Counted from the first letter of the stretch, positions 44,768-56,303 are shown. The stretch: 64,000 bases of DNA from Neisseria cinerea (GCF_900475315.1 NZ_LS483369.1:806001-870000), one strand, 5' to 3'. The notes: generated by a model from the sequence alone, not told the origin. Translations and numbers: made by a program.

Positions 44768-46087
44768 TTAATGCGAGGCATCAGTATGAACGGTCAGTTT
44801 TCCATTCATAGCATCATCAAGTTTATCCTTGTCCAAGGATTTTTCCCAACGGGCAACCACAATCGCAGCACAAGCATTACCCACCAGGTTAGTCAGCGCC
44901 CTACATTCGGACATAAAGCGGTCGATACCCAAAATCAGTGCCATTCCTTCTACCGGCAAGCTGGGGACAACAGACAGTGTTGCCGCCAAGGTAATAAAAC
45001 CTGCGCCGGTTACACCTGCCGCACCTTTTGAACTGAGCATTGCCACCAACAACAAAGTAATCTGTTGCGTGATAGTCAGATCGGTATTGGTGGCCTGTGC
45101 AATAAACAATGCGGCCATGGTCATGTAAATATTGGTACCGTCAAGGTTAAAGGAATATCCTGTAGGGATAACCAGACCGACCACAGACTTCTTACAACCT
45201 GCTGCTTCCATTTTCTGCATCAATGTCGGCAGTGCGGCTTCTGAAGAGGAAGTTCCCAGTACCAGCCACATTTCTTCTTTAATATAACGGATCATTTTTA
45301 AGATAGAGAACCCGTTGTAACGTGCCACCGCACCAAGGACAAAAACGACAAACAATAATGATGTTAGATAGAAAGTGGCCACCAAAAGAATCAGATTACT
45401 GATGGAATGCAGACCATATTTCCCAACGGTAAACGCCATAGCACCTAATGCCCCCAACGGTGCGGCCTTCATCAATATGGAAACCACTTTGAACATCGGG
45501 GTTGTTGCCGCCAGAAGCAAGTCGGTGATAGGACGCGCTTTCTCGCCTACGGAAGCAAGGGAAATGCCGAATAAGACGGAAACGAATAAGACTTGCAGAA
45601 TATTACCTTCCGTCAGGGGGCTGACAACCGTAGTCGGAATAATATTCATCAAAAAACCAACCAAGGTGCTGTCATGTGCCTTCTCAACATATTCAGAAAC
45701 CTTTTCGGAATGCAATGTCGCGGGGTCAATATTGAGTCCTGCTCCAGGTTGGACAATATTGGCTACTATCAGGCCAATAACCAATGCAAGAGTCGAAAAG
45801 GTAATGAAATAAAGCATTGCTTTACCCGCAACGCGGCCAACCGACTTCATATCATTCATACCGGCAATACCGGTAACGACGGTCAGGAAAATAACCGGTG
45901 CAATAATCATCTTGACCAGCTTGATGAACGCTTCCCCCAAAGGCTTCAAGCTTGCCCCGAAATGAGGAAAGAAATTGCCAAGTATAATACCGATGATGAT
46001 GGCAACGATAACTTGGAAATACAGGCTGTGATAAAATTTTGGCCTGCCTTGCGGGAGTTGCGGCGTATCTGGAGCAGTATGCAGCAT
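44768..46087 (-). CDS. dctA: C4-dicarboxylate transport protein DctA
   Basis: 439-residue inner-membrane symporter of the DAACS family that imports succinate, fumarate and malate with protons or sodium. It parallels E. coli DctA closely: KSLYFQ-like [47 protein letters not shown], the serine-rich re-entrant loop [10 protein letters not shown] and [15 protein letters not shown]. About eight membrane segments plus two hairpin loops. A GAGAGGA box precedes the ATG. The neighbouring sucCD and the sdh/suc block fit a dicarboxylate carrier better than a glutamate carrier, but GltP-like transport of glutamate or aspartate is not excluded. Confidence 0.88.
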   Translation of the reverse strand: MLHTAPDTPQLPQGRPKFYHSLYFQVIVAIIIGIILGNFFPHFGASLKPLGEAFIKLVKMIIAPVIFLTVVTGIAGMNDMKSVGRVAGKAMLYFITFSTLALVIGLIVANIVQPGAGLNIDPATLHSEKVSEYVEKAHDSTLVGFLMNIIPTTVVSPLTEGNILQVLFVSVLFGISLASVGEKARPITDLLLAATTPMFKVVSILMKAAPLGALGAMAFTVGKYGLHSISNLILLVATFYLTSLLFVVFVLGAVARYNGFSILKMIRYIKEEMWLVLGTSSSEAALPTLMQKMEAAGCKKSVVGLVIPTGYSFNLDGTNIYMTMAALFIAQATNTDLTITQQITLLLVAMLSSKGAAGVTGAGFITLAATLSVVPSLPVEGMALILGIDRFMSECRALTNLVGNACAAIVVARWEKSLDKDKLDDAMNGKLTVHTDASH

Positions 46088-46461
46088 AGTGTGTCCTCTC
46101 TTAATATTCAGTTCTAATTTGAAATAAAATGTAATTTACCCACTAATTTAAAAAAATACAACAAAATTTAACCGATGCTTTATATCTTTATGAGTTTAAA
46201 TATATAAAAATTTAAAATTGTTAACGATATGGGAAATTTTGATATTTCCTACCTTCCAAACAGCAATGAAAAGCAAGACGTAACCTGCCTGTCCAAGCCG
46301 CCTTAACATAGCGTACCTTATATTCCAGTAACGACCTGCTTGAAACTTTATGCAGGTCAAACCTATTAAACATATGCTGAATCAAGATAAAACAAATGCC
46401 GCCTAAAACCAGATTTCCGGTTTCAGACGGCATTTAATCTTTAATCAATCAGATGATTGAT
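46088..46461. other. dctA upstream region and end of sucD
   Basis: 374 A+T-rich bases with no gene. Contains a small hairpin GACCTGC/GCAGGTC (46333-46358) of unknown purpose and the DUS-type terminator of sucD (46394-46435). The dctA promoter must lie in 46090-46200 but no clear boxes stand out. Confidence 0.45.
46394..46435 (-). terminator. Degenerate DUS hairpin after sucD
   Basis: AAATGCCGCCTAAAACC against GGTTTCAGACGGCATTT. The right copy is a true DUS; the left copy carries two changes but still pairs through G-T. Confidence 0.75.
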
Positions 46462-47352
46462 TTACACCAAACCTTTTGCTTTCAACACTTCCAGCATGGT
46501 AGTACCCAACTCGGCAGGGCTGCGGGTGTAAGCGATACCGGCTTTTTCGAAAGCGGCGAATTTTTCTTCGGCAGTACCTTTACCGCCGGAAATAATCGCA
46601 CCGGCGTGGCCCATACGTTTGCCTTTAGGAGCGGTAACACCAGCAATGTAACCTACAACAGGTTTGGTTACGTTGGATTGGATGTATTCGGCTGCTTCTT
46701 CTTCCGCAGTACCGCCGATTTCACCAATCATGATGATGGCGTCAGTATCCGGGTCTTCTTGGAAAAGTTTCAGTGCGTCGATTTGATTCATACCAGGAAT
46801 CGGGTCGCCGCCGATACCAATACAGGTTGATTGACCCAAGCCCAGTTTGGTGGTTTGTGCCACAGCTTCGTAAGTCAATGTACCGGAACGGGAAATAATA
46901 CCAATGCGGCCCGGAGTGTGGATGTGGCCCGGCATAATACCGATTTTGCACTCGCCCGGAGTAATCACGCCCGGGCAGTTAGGGCCGACCAAACGTGTGC
47001 CGTTGCCGTTGGTTTCCAAGTAGCGTTTGGCTTTGAGCATGTCCAGAGTCGGTACGCCTTCGGTAATCACAACCACCAAGCCTACGCCGGAATCAACCGC
47101 TTCAACGATAGAATCCAAAACAAACGGAGCGGGAACGTAAATTACGGATGCGTCTGCGCCGGTTTCTTTAACCGCTTCTTTCATGGTGTTGAATACAGGC
47201 AGGTTCAGGTGGGTTTGACCGCCTTTGCCCGGGGTAACGCCGCCGACAACTTTAGTGCCGTAAGCCAGAGCTTGTTCGGAGTGGAAAGTACCGTTTTTAC
47301 CGGTGAAACCTTGAACCAATACTTTGGTGTCTTTATTAATCAATACGCTCAT
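46462..47352 (-). CDS. sucD: Succinyl-CoA synthetase alpha subunit
   Basis: 296 residues; with SucC it converts succinyl-CoA to succinate with formation of ATP/GTP. N-terminal CoA-binding Rossmann domain ([27 protein letters not shown]), then the ligase domain with the phospho-histidine in [20 protein letters not shown] (about residue 247). AAGGAGA lies just upstream of ATG, 10 bases after the sucC stop. Last gene of the TCA block. Confidence 0.98.
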   Translation of the reverse strand: MSVLINKDTKVLVQGFTGKNGTFHSEQALAYGTKVVGGVTPGKGGQTHLNLPVFNTMKEAVKETGADASVIYVPAPFVLDSIVEAVDSGVGLVVVITEGVPTLDMLKAKRYLETNGNGTRLVGPNCPGVITPGECKIGIMPGHIHTPGRIGIISRSGTLTYEAVAQTTKLGLGQSTCIGIGGDPIPGMNQIDALKLFQEDPDTDAIIMIGEIGGTAEEEAAEYIQSNVTKPVVGYIAGVTAPKGKRMGHAGAIISGGKGTAEEKFAAFEKAGIAYTRSPAELGTTMLEVLKAKGLV

Positions 47353-47362
47353 TCTTTTCTCC

Positions 47363-48529
47363 TTAGGCGTTTACGGCTGCAACAATTTTTTCGGCTGCGT
47401 CATTCAGGCCGTCTGCAGAAGTCAGTTTCAGACCTGATTCGTTCAGGATTTTCGCGCCGAGTTCGGCGTTGTTACCTTCCAAACGAACAACGACAGGAAC
47501 GTTGACGTTGATTTCTTTAACGGCTGCCACGATGGCTTCCGCAATCATGTCGCAACGTACGATACCGCCGAAGATGTTGATCAATACGCCTTTGACGGAT
47601 TTGTCTTCGAGAATCAGTTTGAACGCTTCAACCACGCGGTCTTTGGTTGCGCCGCCACCAACGTCCAAGAAGTTGGCAGGTTGGCCGCCTTTGAGTTTGA
47701 TGATGTCCATAGTAGCCATCGCCAAACCGGCACCGTTCACCATACAGCCGATGTTGCCTTCCAGCGCAACATAGTTCAGGTCGAATTCAGAAGCTTTCAG
47801 CTCACGTTCGTTTTCTTGAGATTTGTCGCGCAATTCAGCGATTTTTGGCAGGCGGTAGAGCGCGTTGCTGTCGATACCGATTTTGCCGTCCACGCAAGCC
47901 AGTGCGCCGTTTTCGCGAACTGCCAGTGGGTTTACTTCAAACAGGGCGAAGTCGTTTTCGATAAACGCTTTGTACGCGCCGGTCATCAGTTTGACAAACT
48001 CGTTGATTTGTTTGTCTTTCAAGCCCAGTTGGAAGGCAACTTCGCGAGCTTGGCAAGGTTGCAGGCCGACCAGCGGATCAACGGTTACTTTGAAGATTTT
48101 TTCTGGAGTTTCGGCAGCAACTTTTTCGATTTCCACGCCGCCTTCGGTAGAAGCCATGAATGTAACGCGGCGGGTAGAACGGTCAACCACTGCGCCCAAG
48201 TACAGCTCGGTTTGAACAGGATACATGTCTTCGCAAACCAAAACGCTGTTGACAGGTTGGCCGTTGGCATCGGTTTGGTAAGTTACCAAGTTGGTGCCAA
48301 TCAGGCTTTCAGCCACTTCTTTGGCTTCTTCACGGCTTTTAACGACTTTTACGCCGCCCGCTTTACCGCGGCCGCCGGCATGTACTTGTGCTTTAACAAC
48401 AGCGAATTTGCCGCCCAATTTGTCGTAAGCTGCAGCGGCTTCTTCGCCGTTGTGCGCCAAAATACCGCCTTGTACGGGCAAACCGTAGCTAGCCAGCAGT
48501 TCTTTAGCCTGATACTCGTGTAGATTCAT
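47363..48529 (-). CDS. sucC: Succinyl-CoA synthetase beta subunit
   Basis: 388-residue partner of SucD with an N-terminal ATP-grasp domain ([20 protein letters not shown]) and the C-terminal CoA-ligase domain ([25 protein letters not shown]). An open upstream extension starting in a DUS is rejected; the ATG at 48529 follows TAAGGAGA and begins [12 protein letters not shown], the family N-terminus. Confidence 0.98.
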   Translation of the reverse strand: MNLHEYQAKELLASYGLPVQGGILAHNGEEAAAAYDKLGGKFAVVKAQVHAGGRGKAGGVKVVKSREEAKEVAESLIGTNLVTYQTDANGQPVNSVLVCEDMYPVQTELYLGAVVDRSTRRVTFMASTEGGVEIEKVAAETPEKIFKVTVDPLVGLQPCQAREVAFQLGLKDKQINEFVKLMTGAYKAFIENDFALFEVNPLAVRENGALACVDGKIGIDSNALYRLPKIAELRDKSQENERELKASEFDLNYVALEGNIGCMVNGAGLAMATMDIIKLKGGQPANFLDVGGGATKDRVVEAFKLILEDKSVKGVLINIFGGIVRCDMIAEAIVAAVKEINVNVPVVVRLEGNNAELGAKILNESGLKLTSADGLNDAAEKIVAAVNA

Positions 48530-48586
48530 GGATTTCTCCTTAAGGTGAGTGGGTCTTAGGAATCGCCCTGCGGACAATCCTATATT

Positions 48587-48596
48587 TTCAGACGGC
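48587..48596 (-). repeat. DUS core (10-mer) before sucC
   Basis: TTCAGACGGC without the usual extended flank, between the small membrane protein gene and sucC. Confidence 0.8.
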
Positions 48597-48597
48597 A

Positions 48598-48888
48598 CTA
48601 TTGTTTACTGAAAGGCAGCCACATCCGCGCCAACAAATACATGACCGCGCCGCCTACTCCGAGAATAAAAAAGACAATGCCTTTTTTACGCGAATTCGGG
48701 CAGAGCAGGTAAACGGCAAGGCTGAAACTGATAAACAACAATGCCACGCGCCAAACCAATTCTTTATCTTTGAAACGGTTGAGCGTATAAGTTTCGGTCA
48801 TCATCACATACATCTGCCACAATGCGGCCATACACATGCTGATGATGCCCATCGGTATAAAGAAAATACCGACTATTTCTTTGTTCAT
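48598..48888 (-). CDS. Small membrane protein in the TCA block
   Basis: 96 residues with three hydrophobic segments ([56 protein letters not shown]) and a basic loop (NSRKKG). Not recognised. It lies between lpdA and sucC in the same direction, separated from lpdA by an AG-DUS hairpin, so it may be co-transcribed with sucCD. Its position suggests, but does not show, a link to respiration or dicarboxylate metabolism. Confidence 0.65.
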   Translation of the reverse strand: MNKEIVGIFFIPMGIISMCMAALWQMYVMMTETYTLNRFKDKELVWRVALLFISFSLAVYLLCPNSRKKGIVFFILGVGGAVMYLLARMWLPFSKQ

Positions 48889-48972
48889 AATGAATGTAAA
48901 TGCTGTTTGTTTGCCTGACGGAATTATAAATCAGAAAACGAAGCTCTCGAAACATTCAATTTGTCGAAGGCC

Positions 48973-49006
48973 TTAAGGCCGTCTGAAAAGTTTCAGACGG
49001 CCTTAA
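48973..49006. terminator. AG-type DUS hairpin after lpdA
   Basis: TTAAGGCCGTCTGAAA and TTTCAGACGGCCTTAA form a perfect 16-bp stem with a 2-base loop. It separates lpdA from the small membrane protein gene. Confidence 0.8.
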
Positions 49007-49012
49007 TGTCTA

Positions 49013-50446
49013 TCAACCGTGCAAAGCGCGTTTGTCGGCCGCCAATGCAGCTTCGTGAACCACTTCGGACAAGGTTGGGTGGGCATGGATAATGCGGGCG
49101 ATGTCTTCGCTGCTGGCGAAGAATTCGAGCGCAGTCACGCCTTCGGTAACCAATTCGCTAACAACCGGGCCAATCATGTGTACGCCCAAGATGCGGTCGG
49201 TTTTGGCATCTGCCAATACTTTAACCGTACCTTTGGCTTTGCCCATTGCCAATGCGCGACCGTTTGCACCGAAACCTGAAGTACCTTTTTTGTACTCCAC
49301 GCCTTCGGCTTTGAGCTGCTCTTCGGTTTTACCCACCCAAGCAATTTCAGGATCGGTGTAAATTACAAACGGTACGTTGTTGAAGTCGATATGCGGTTTT
49401 TGACCGGCAATGCGCTCGGCAACGGCAACGCCTTCATCGCTGGCTTTGTGTGCCAACATCGGGCCGCGAACCACGTCGCCGATTGCCCATACGTTAGACA
49501 GGTTGGTACGGCATTCGCCGTCTACTTTGATAAAGCCGCGCTCGTCTTTTTCCAAGCCTACGGCTTCGGCGTTCAGGCCTTTGGTGTTTGGAATACGGCC
49601 GATGGCAACGATCAGTTTGTCGAATACTTCGGTTTTGGCTTCGCCGGCAGCAGTTTCGTAAGCAACGGAAACGCCTTTGCCTTCAGATTTGATGTCGCCG
49701 ATTTTCACGCCCAATTCGATGCACAGACCTTGCTCTTTGGTGAAGTATTTGAAGGCTTCTTTGGCGATTTGTTGGTCGGCGGCAGCCAGGAAGGTCGGCG
49801 CGGCTTCAAGAATGGTAACTTCCGCACCCACGCGGTTCCATACGGAACCCATTTCCAAACCAATCACGCCGGAACCGATCACGCCGAGTTTGGCAGGTAC
49901 TTCGGTCAGGTTCAATGCGCCTTCGTTGTCCAATACGTTCACATTGTCGATAGCGACTTGTGGCAGCGGACGCGGTACGGAACCGGTCGCTACGATGACG
50001 TGTTTGGCTTCGATAACGGTTTTCTCGCCTTTGTTATCGACTTCGATTTGGTAAGCATCGCCATTTTTACCTGCAAAGGAAGCCGTACCGAACAGGCTGG
50101 TTACTTTGTTTTTTTGGAACAGGAATTTCACGCCGCCGGTCAGTTTGGTCACGATGGCATCTTTGCGCTCAATCATTTTGGCCGCGTCGAATTTTACGTC
50201 GCCGACAGTGATACCGTGTTCGGCAAACTCGTGTTGCGCGGCGTGGAAATGTTCGCTGGATTGCAACAGGGCTTTAGAAGGGATACAACCTACGTTCAAG
50301 CAAGTACCGCCCAATGCAGGGGCATTGCCTGCTTTGTTAACGCCTGCGTCAACGCAAGCGGTTTTGAAACCCAGTTGCGCGGCACGGATAGCGGCAACGT
50401 ATCCGCCCGGGCCTGCACCAATCACTACTACATCATATTGAGACAT
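49013..50446 (-). CDS. lpdA: Dihydrolipoyl dehydrogenase (E3)
   Basis: 477-residue FAD disulfide reductase that reoxidises lipoamide in the 2-oxoglutarate dehydrogenase complex. N-terminal [17 protein letters not shown], redox pair in [19 protein letters not shown] site [16 protein letters not shown] and the C-terminal His-Glu dyad in [13 protein letters not shown]. It follows sucB after 259 bases rich in DUS copies. A second Lpd-like protein occurs at 60.3 kb. Confidence 0.97.
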   Translation of the reverse strand: MSQYDVVVIGAGPGGYVAAIRAAQLGFKTACVDAGVNKAGNAPALGGTCLNVGCIPSKALLQSSEHFHAAQHEFAEHGITVGDVKFDAAKMIERKDAIVTKLTGGVKFLFQKNKVTSLFGTASFAGKNGDAYQIEVDNKGEKTVIEAKHVIVATGSVPRPLPQVAIDNVNVLDNEGALNLTEVPAKLGVIGSGVIGLEMGSVWNRVGAEVTILEAAPTFLAAADQQIAKEAFKYFTKEQGLCIELGVKIGDIKSEGKGVSVAYETAAGEAKTEVFDKLIVAIGRIPNTKGLNAEAVGLEKDERGFIKVDGECRTNLSNVWAIGDVVRGPMLAHKASDEGVAVAERIAGQKPHIDFNNVPFVIYTDPEIAWVGKTEEQLKAEGVEYKKGTSGFGANGRALAMGKAKGTVKVLADAKTDRILGVHMIGPVVSELVTEGVTALEFFASSEDIARIIHAHPTLSEVVHEAALAADKRALHG

Positions 50447-50543
50447 TGTGTCATCCTTTGCTTTTGGCAGTATCTCAAAATAAAAACGATACTTTTTGTT
50501 TCTTTTTTATTTTGAATGACTGCGTTTTGATGGTTTTAAGAAA

Positions 50544-50701
50544 AGGCCGTCTGAAAGTCCATATCTGTCGATTCATTCGAATCAAATGTTTCAGACGGCC
50601 TCAATCGTTTATTGAGCCTATTGTAGCACGATACTACATTACGCTACATCTAAATAAAAATTCAGACGGCCTTTTCATTAACAAATAAAAGGCCGTCTGA
50701 A
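50544..50701. repeat. Cluster of four AG-type DUS between sucB and lpdA
   Basis: Copies at 50544-50555 (+), 50590-50601 (-), 50661-50672 (-) and 50690-50701 (+). The first two and last two form inverted pairs. A TGTAG-N7-CTACA palindrome lies between them (50622-50638). The last pair can terminate sucB. Confidence 0.85.
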
Positions 50702-50705
50702 ACGA

Positions 50706-51887
50706 TTACAGATCCAACAACAGGCGAGCTGGGTCTTCCAACGCGTCTTTAATGGCTACCAAGGTCAATACAGCTTCGCGGCCGTCGATGATACGGTGGT
50801 CGTAAGACAAAGCCAGATACATCATCGGACGGACAACAACTTGGCCGTTTTCAACCACAGCGCGCTCTTTAGTGGCATGCATACCCAAAATCGCAGATTG
50901 AGGCGGGTTGATGATCGGGGTAGACATCATAGAACCGAAAGTACCGCCATTGGTAATACTGAATGTACCGCCGGTCAGATCTTCGATAGCGATTTTGCCG
51001 TCTTTGGCTTTTTTCGCGTAATCAACAATTGCTTGTTCGATGTCGGCAATGCTCATTTGGTCGGCATCGCGCAAGATTGGCACAACCAAACCGCGTGGGC
51101 TGCCAATTGCGATACCGATGTCAAAGTAGCCGTGGTAAACGATGTCTTTGCCGTCAACAGAAGCATTCACAACCGGGTATTTTTTCAGGGCGGCAACAGC
51201 GGCTTTAACGAAGAAGGACATAAAGCCCAATTTCACGCCGTGTTCTTTCTCGAATTTTTCTTTGTACTTCGCACGCAAGTCCATGATCGGTTTCATGTTG
51301 ACTTCGTTGAATGTAGTCAGAATGGCGTTTTCTTGTTGAGAAGCCAAGAGGCGTTCTGCAACACGGGCACGCAGGCGGCTCATTGGTACGCGTTCTTCAG
51401 GACGTGCGCCGGCAGGAAGTGCAACAGCAGGAGCAGCGGCTGCAGCAGGTTTGGCAGCGGCATTTTGTACGTCTTCTTTCAATACGCGACCGTCACGACC
51501 GGAACCTTGCAATGCGTTCACGTCAACACCGGTCTCTGCAGCCAGTTTTGCAGCGGCAGGCATAGCAGCGTTGTTTTGTGCATCAGCAGGAGCGGCGGCC
51601 GGGGCTGCTTCGGCAGGAGCGGCGGCCGGGGCTTCAGCAGCGGCAGTGGCAGCAGTATCGATGCGTGCCAAAACTTGGTCGGCAACAACGGTTTCACCGT
51701 CTTGCGCTACGATTTCAACCAATACGCCAGCTTGTGGAGAAGGGACTTCCAAAACCACTTTGTCAGTTTCGATATCGATCAGGATTTCGTCACGGGCAAC
51801 TGCTTCGCCAACTTTTTTCTTCCATTCTAAGAGCGTGCCTTCAGATACGCTTTCAGACAGCATAGGTACTTTTACATCAATAATCAT
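50706..51887 (-). CDS. sucB: Dihydrolipoyllysine succinyltransferase (E2) of 2-oxoglutarate dehydrogenase
   Basis: 393 residues. N-terminal lipoyl domain with the lipoylated Lys in [12 protein letters not shown] (Lys43), a long Ala/Pro/Glu linker (about residues 80-150, repeated [17 protein letters not shown]), a peripheral-subunit-binding domain ([13 protein letters not shown]) and the catalytic core with HRIIDGREA near the C-terminus. The Ala-rich linker is normal for E2 and is not a phase-variable tract. It follows sucA on the same strand. Confidence 0.97.
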   Translation of the reverse strand: MIIDVKVPMLSESVSEGTLLEWKKKVGEAVARDEILIDIETDKVVLEVPSPQAGVLVEIVAQDGETVVADQVLARIDTAATAAAEAPAAAPAEAAPAAAPADAQNNAAMPAAAKLAAETGVDVNALQGSGRDGRVLKEDVQNAAAKPAAAAAPAVALPAGARPEERVPMSRLRARVAERLLASQQENAILTTFNEVNMKPIMDLRAKYKEKFEKEHGVKLGFMSFFVKAAVAALKKYPVVNASVDGKDIVYHGYFDIGIAIGSPRGLVVPILRDADQMSIADIEQAIVDYAKKAKDGKIAIEDLTGGTFSITNGGTFGSMMSTPIINPPQSAILGMHATKERAVVENGQVVVRPMMYLALSYDHRIIDGREAVLTLVAIKDALEDPARLLLDL

Positions 51888-51907
51888 TTTGTGTCTCCAA
51901 TGGCCCT

Positions 51908-51919
51908 TTCAGACGGCCT
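51908..51919 (-). repeat. DNA uptake sequence, AG type, between sucA and sucB
   Basis: TTCAGACGGCCT in the 99-base gap. A weak partner CTCAGACGGAA lies nearby in the same orientation, so no hairpin forms. Confidence 0.85.
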
Positions 51920-51986
51920 GTTGTGTGTTTTTAATTCTGCACATGGGCATTCCGCCTGATCAGCCTCAGACGGAATGCTACTTGGT

Positions 51987-54815
51987 TTATAACGCCAAAG
52001 CGTCTTCAACCAATTGTTTCAATTGAGCAATGTGTTTGCTTGAGTAACCCACTGCAGGCGATGCGCTGCTTGGACGACCGGCATAAGACAGTTTTTGCTC
52101 TTCGCTGATAACGTCTTCGATGCGGTGGCGGATTTGGTAGAACGCGCCTTGGTTTTTCGGCTCTTCTTGCGCCCAAACCACAGATTTTGCATTCGGATAT
52201 TTCGCCAGTTCAGCTTTAACCTCTTCGTATGGGAACGGATACAGCTGCTCAACGCGAACAATCGCAACATCATCTTCCAGTTTACGCTCGGCACGACCGG
52301 CTTCCAAGTCATAGTAAACCTGACCGGCACACAATACCACACGTTTCACGCTGTCGTTGCTTGCGCGTTCTGCAGTATCGCCGATAACCGGACGAAAAGT
52401 CGAACCTTCGGTGAAGTTTTCCAGCGGGCTCATTGCACCTTTGAAGCGCAACAGTCGTTTGGACATGAAAATCACCAGCGGTTTGCGGTATGAACCCAAG
52501 ACTTGACGTTGCAAGAGGTGGAACATTTGCGACGCTTCAGACGGCATGATGACTTGCATATTGTTCTCAGAACACAGTTGCAACCAACGTTCTACGCGTG
52601 CAGAAGAATGCTCAGGGCCTTGACCGTCGTAACCGTGCGGCAGGATGGTGGTCAGGCCGCACAAACGACCCCATTTGGTTTCGCCTGAAGACAGGAATTG
52701 GTCAATAGTCACTTGCGCGCCATTGGCGAAGTCACCGAATTGAGCTTCCCAAATGGTCAGTTTGTCAGGTGCGGAGCAGGCAAAGCCGTACTCGAACGCC
52801 ATCACGGCCTCTTCGTTCAAAATGGAGTCGATAACCAGGAACTCGCCCATGCCTTCGCCCATATGGCGCAGAGGAACATAAGTACCGTCGTCCCATTTTT
52901 CGCGTTTTTGATCGTGCAATACTGCATGACGGTGTGAGAATGTACCGCGGCCGGAGTCCTCACCGGAGATACGCACACCATGACCTTTGGTTACAAGGCT
53001 TGCGTATGCCAAGGTTTCGGCCATACCCCAGTCGATGGCTTGTTTGCCGGATGCCATGGCTTTACGCGCTTCAATCACACGTTTCGCGGTCGGATGCAGG
53101 GCAAAGCCTTCCGGTACGGCAGTAAACTTCTCGGTGAGACGCTCAATATCTGCGGCAGGCAAACCGGTTTCGATGTGTTCGCGCCAATCTTTACCTTGGT
53201 ATTTGCTCCAATCGATTTGCGTGCGTTGGAAGTTGCTCAACGTTGTTTGCTCAACGTGTTCGCCTTTGTCCAAAGCATCACGGTAGGCTTGGATGTAAGC
53301 GTCAGCCTCAGCTTGGGTTACCACGCCTTCGGCAATCAGTTGCTCGGTGTACAAAGCACGCGCACCCGGGTGTTGCGATACTTTTTTGTACATCATCGGT
53401 TGGGTCAAGGTCGGATCATCGCCCTCGTTGTGGCCCCATTTACGGTAGCAGACAACGTCGATCACGATGTCTTTATGGAATTTTTTGCGGTAATCCAAAG
53501 CGGCTTGGATGGCAAAGCAAACGCGCTCAGGATCATCGCCGTTCACATGGATAACCGGAGCGGAAACCATTTTCGCGATATCGGTACAGTGTACGGTTGA
53601 ACGGGTATCGCGGATATCGGAAGTGGTAAAGCCGATTTGGTTGTTGATCACGATGTGAACCGTACCGCCGGTGGTATAACCGCGTGTTTTAGACAGGTTG
53701 AATGTTGCTTGGTTAACACCCAAACCGATAAATGCGGAGTCACCGTGAATCAATACCGGCAAGACTTTATCGCGGCCGTTTTCGCCCAAACGTTTTTGTT
53801 TGGCGCGTGCAGAACCTTCCACTACCGGGTTAACAATTTCCAAGTGGGATGGGTTAAATGCCAAAGAAACGTGCATCGGACCATGCGGAGTGGCGATGTC
53901 GGAGCTGAAGCCCATGTGGTATTTTACGTCGCCGCTAGGCAATTTGATTTCGGCACGGCCTTCAAACTCAGCGAACAAATCGCCGGGTTTTTTGCCCAAA
54001 ATGTTAACCAAAACATTCAGACGACCACGGTGTGCCATACCGATGATAACTTCTTCCACACCGTCTTTACCGGCGTTTTGAATCAGGTAGTTCAAACCGG
54101 CAATCGCACTTTCGCCGCCTTCTACACCAAAGCGTTTTTGACCGACATATTTGGTATGCAGGTAGCGCTCCAGAGTTTCGGCAGCAGTCATTTCTTTCAA
54201 GATACGGCGTTTTTGTTCAACGTTGTAGCTTGGCGTAGACAGCACGCTTTCAAAATAATTGCGAACCCAGCGGCGCTCTTCGGTATTTGGGATGTAGATG
54301 TACTCTACCGCGATATGACCGCAGTAGGTTTGTTTGAGGTTGCTGATGATTTTGGAAAGAGGCAGTTTGCCCTGACCGGAAAAATCGCCCTCGCCCATAT
54401 TGAATTGAACCGCCATATCGGCATCTGACAAACCATGGAACTTAGGATCGAGAGCTTCGATATTTTGAGGTGGGATACGTTTGAGCGGATCAAGTTGGGC
54501 TGCACCCACGCCTTGTATACGATAGGCAGAAATCAGACGCAGAACGCTGACTTGCTTTTTCATCATTGCCTCGTCCACACCGCCCGCAACGGCTGCGGCA
54601 ATTTTCTTTTTAGCCAAAGTGGCAAATGATTCACGAATCGGTGTGTGGGCAACATCGACAGCGGCTGCACCGGGCTGCTTGCTCAAATCGGTAAAATACT
54701 GCTTCCATTTCTCATCCACCGAATCGGGATTTTCCAAAAAACTCTCGTACAACTCCTCAATATAGGGTGCATTCGAGCCAAACAGATAAGAGAAATTGAG
54801 TTTTTCATCCATCAT
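51987..54815 (-). CDS. sucA: 2-oxoglutarate dehydrogenase E1
   Basis: 942-residue thiamine-diphosphate enzyme that decarboxylates 2-oxoglutarate and passes succinyl to SucB. N-terminal NFSYLFGSNAPYIEELYESF, ThDP/active-site block GMAHRGRLNVLVNILGK, HGDSAFIGLG and the C-terminal QEEPKNQGAFY (ThDP Glu domain). Two ATGs are adjacent (54815, 54812) with no strong ribosome site; either is possible. A DUS (52536-52547) lies in the coding sequence. It follows gltA. Confidence 0.97.
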   Translation of the reverse strand: MMDEKLNFSYLFGSNAPYIEELYESFLENPDSVDEKWKQYFTDLSKQPGAAAVDVAHTPIRESFATLAKKKIAAAVAGGVDEAMMKKQVSVLRLISAYRIQGVGAAQLDPLKRIPPQNIEALDPKFHGLSDADMAVQFNMGEGDFSGQGKLPLSKIISNLKQTYCGHIAVEYIYIPNTEERRWVRNYFESVLSTPSYNVEQKRRILKEMTAAETLERYLHTKYVGQKRFGVEGGESAIAGLNYLIQNAGKDGVEEVIIGMAHRGRLNVLVNILGKKPGDLFAEFEGRAEIKLPSGDVKYHMGFSSDIATPHGPMHVSLAFNPSHLEIVNPVVEGSARAKQKRLGENGRDKVLPVLIHGDSAFIGLGVNQATFNLSKTRGYTTGGTVHIVINNQIGFTTSDIRDTRSTVHCTDIAKMVSAPVIHVNGDDPERVCFAIQAALDYRKKFHKDIVIDVVCYRKWGHNEGDDPTLTQPMMYKKVSQHPGARALYTEQLIAEGVVTQAEADAYIQAYRDALDKGEHVEQTTLSNFQRTQIDWSKYQGKDWREHIETGLPAADIERLTEKFTAVPEGFALHPTAKRVIEARKAMASGKQAIDWGMAETLAYASLVTKGHGVRISGEDSGRGTFSHRHAVLHDQKREKWDDGTYVPLRHMGEGMGEFLVIDSILNEEAVMAFEYGFACSAPDKLTIWEAQFGDFANGAQVTIDQFLSSGETKWGRLCGLTTILPHGYDGQGPEHSSARVERWLQLCSENNMQVIMPSEASQMFHLLQRQVLGSYRKPLVIFMSKRLLRFKGAMSPLENFTEGSTFRPVIGDTAERASNDSVKRVVLCAGQVYYDLEAGRAERKLEDDVAIVRVEQLYPFPYEEVKAELAKYPNAKSVVWAQEEPKNQGAFYQIRHRIEDVISEEQKLSYAGRPSSASPAVGYSSKHIAQLKQLVEDALAL
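52536..52547 (-). repeat. Intragenic DUS in sucA
   Basis: TTCAGACGGCAT; in the sucA frame the gene reads it as Met-Pro-Ser-Glu (VIMPSEAS). Confidence 0.9.
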
Positions 54816-54880
54816 GGCGTGCGCTCTTTTCTTTAAAATATAAACAAAGGGTAGAAGTCCGCGTCCTGACGGCGGAACTT

Positions 54881-54892
54881 ATGCCGTCTGAA
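54881..54892 (+). repeat. DNA uptake sequence, AT type, between gltA and sucA
   Basis: ATGCCGTCTGAA, unpaired. Confidence 0.9.
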
Positions 54893-55019
54893 AAGACACT
54901 TCATTCTACCCTATTTCAAACCGGATTGCTTGCATTAGTTTCATCCGACTACAACGACACCAATCCGACAAACAATCCGACTTTCCGATATTTCTTATCC
55001 AACAAGATATTAATATAAA

Positions 55020-56303
55020 CTATCTATCATTTACAGATACATAATCCCGACGCGCCGAACCGGTATAAAGCTGACGCGGACGACCGATTTTCAGCGAAGG
55101 ATCGCTAATCATTTCATGCCAATGCGAAATCCAACCTACGCTGCGCGACAGGGCGAAGATAACGGTAAACATTTCAGTTGGAATGCCCAATGCGGACAGG
55201 ACGATGCCGGAATAGAAGTCGACGTTTGGATACAGCTTGCGCTCTACGAAGAACGGGTCTTTAAGGGCAATTTGTTCCAATTCCATTGCCAGCTTGAATT
55301 TCGGGCTGTCTTCCAAACCCAATTCTTTCAGCACTTCGTAACAGGTTTCACGCATGATACTGGCGCGCGGATCCATGTTGCGGTACACGCGGTGTCCGAA
55401 GCCCATCAGACGGTACTTGCGTTGTTTCACGCCTTCCATATATTCGGCAACACGGGACACATCACCGATTTCATCCAACATTTTCAAGACAGCTTCGTTA
55501 GCACCGCCATGGGACGCACCCCACAGGCAGGCAATACCAGCAGCAATGCAGGCAAACGGGTTTGCACCAGAAGAACCTGCCAGACGGACGGTGGAAGTCG
55601 ATGCGTTTTGCTCATGGTCTGCATGGAGGATAAAGATGCGGTCGAGCGCGCGCGCCAAAACCGGGTTGGGTTTATAATCTTCACACGGTGTGGCAAACAT
55701 CATGTGAAGGAAGTTTTCAGAGTAAGAGAGATTGTTTTTCGGATAATTGAACGGCAAACCGTTGGAATAGCGGTAACACATTGCCGCGATTGTCGGAATT
55801 TTGGAAATCAGACGGTAAATTGCGATTTTTCGGTGTTCGGGATTGGTAATATCCAGACTGTCTTGATAGAACGCAGACAGTGCGCCGACCACACCGACCA
55901 TCATCGCCATCGGATGTGCGTCACGTCGGAAACCACGGAAGAACCAAGTCAGCTGTTCATGTACCATCGTATGGCGGCTGACAGTGGTATCAAATTCTTT
56001 TTTCTGCTCAGCTGTAGGCAGTTCGCCGTAAATCAACAGATAGCAAACTTCCAAATAATCGGATTTTTCGGCTAGCTGCTCGATAGGATAACCACGGTAA
56101 TACAACAGACCTTCATCACCATCAATATAAGTGATTTTGGATTCGCAACTTGCAGTTGACACGAACCCGGGGTCGAATGAAAACAGACCTGTATTTTTAG
56201 TCAACGTACGGATATCAACCACATCATGGCCGATACTTGCTTCCAATACCGGCAGCTCCAAAGCCTCTTGAGTTGAGGTAGTAAGTTTGACAGATTTAGA
56301 CAT
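55020..56303 (-). CDS. gltA: Citrate synthase
   Basis: 427-residue type II (hexameric) citrate synthase that condenses oxaloacetate and acetyl-CoA. Catalytic residues lie in [11 protein letters not shown] (His), [14 protein letters not shown] (His) and the [14 protein letters not shown] (Asp) region. A Gram-negative N-terminal domain is present, as in NADH-sensitive forms. It lies after sdhE and before sucA in the same direction, and shares the TCA block. Neisserial gltA is reported as an NmsR small-RNA target; no such site can be proved here. Confidence 0.97.
   Translation of the reverse strand: MSKSVKLTTSTQEALELPVLEASIGHDVVDIRTLTKNTGLFSFDPGFVSTASCESKITYIDGDEGLLYYRGYPIEQLAEKSDYLEVCYLLIYGELPTAEQKKEFDTTVSRHTMVHEQLTWFFRGFRRDAHPMAMMVGVVGALSAFYQDSLDITNPEHRKIAIYRLISKIPTIAAMCYRYSNGLPFNYPKNNLSYSENFLHMMFATPCEDYKPNPVLARALDRIFILHADHEQNASTSTVRLAGSSGANPFACIAAGIACLWGASHGGANEAVLKMLDEIGDVSRVAEYMEGVKQRKYRLMGFGHRVYRNMDPRASIMRETCYEVLKELGLEDSPKFKLAMELEQIALKDPFFVERKLYPNVDFYSGIVLSALGIPTEMFTVIFALSRSVGWISHWHEMISDPSLKIGRPRQLYTGSARRDYVSVNDR

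Noticed and set aside
47681-48523. Plus-strand frames across sucC, and similar ones across lpdA and gltA
   Set aside because: Shadows of conserved genes; no ribosome binding site or homology.
51400-51660. Alanine/proline repeats in sucB as a recombination hotspot or variable antigen
   Set aside because: They are the normal flexible linker of E2 subunits.
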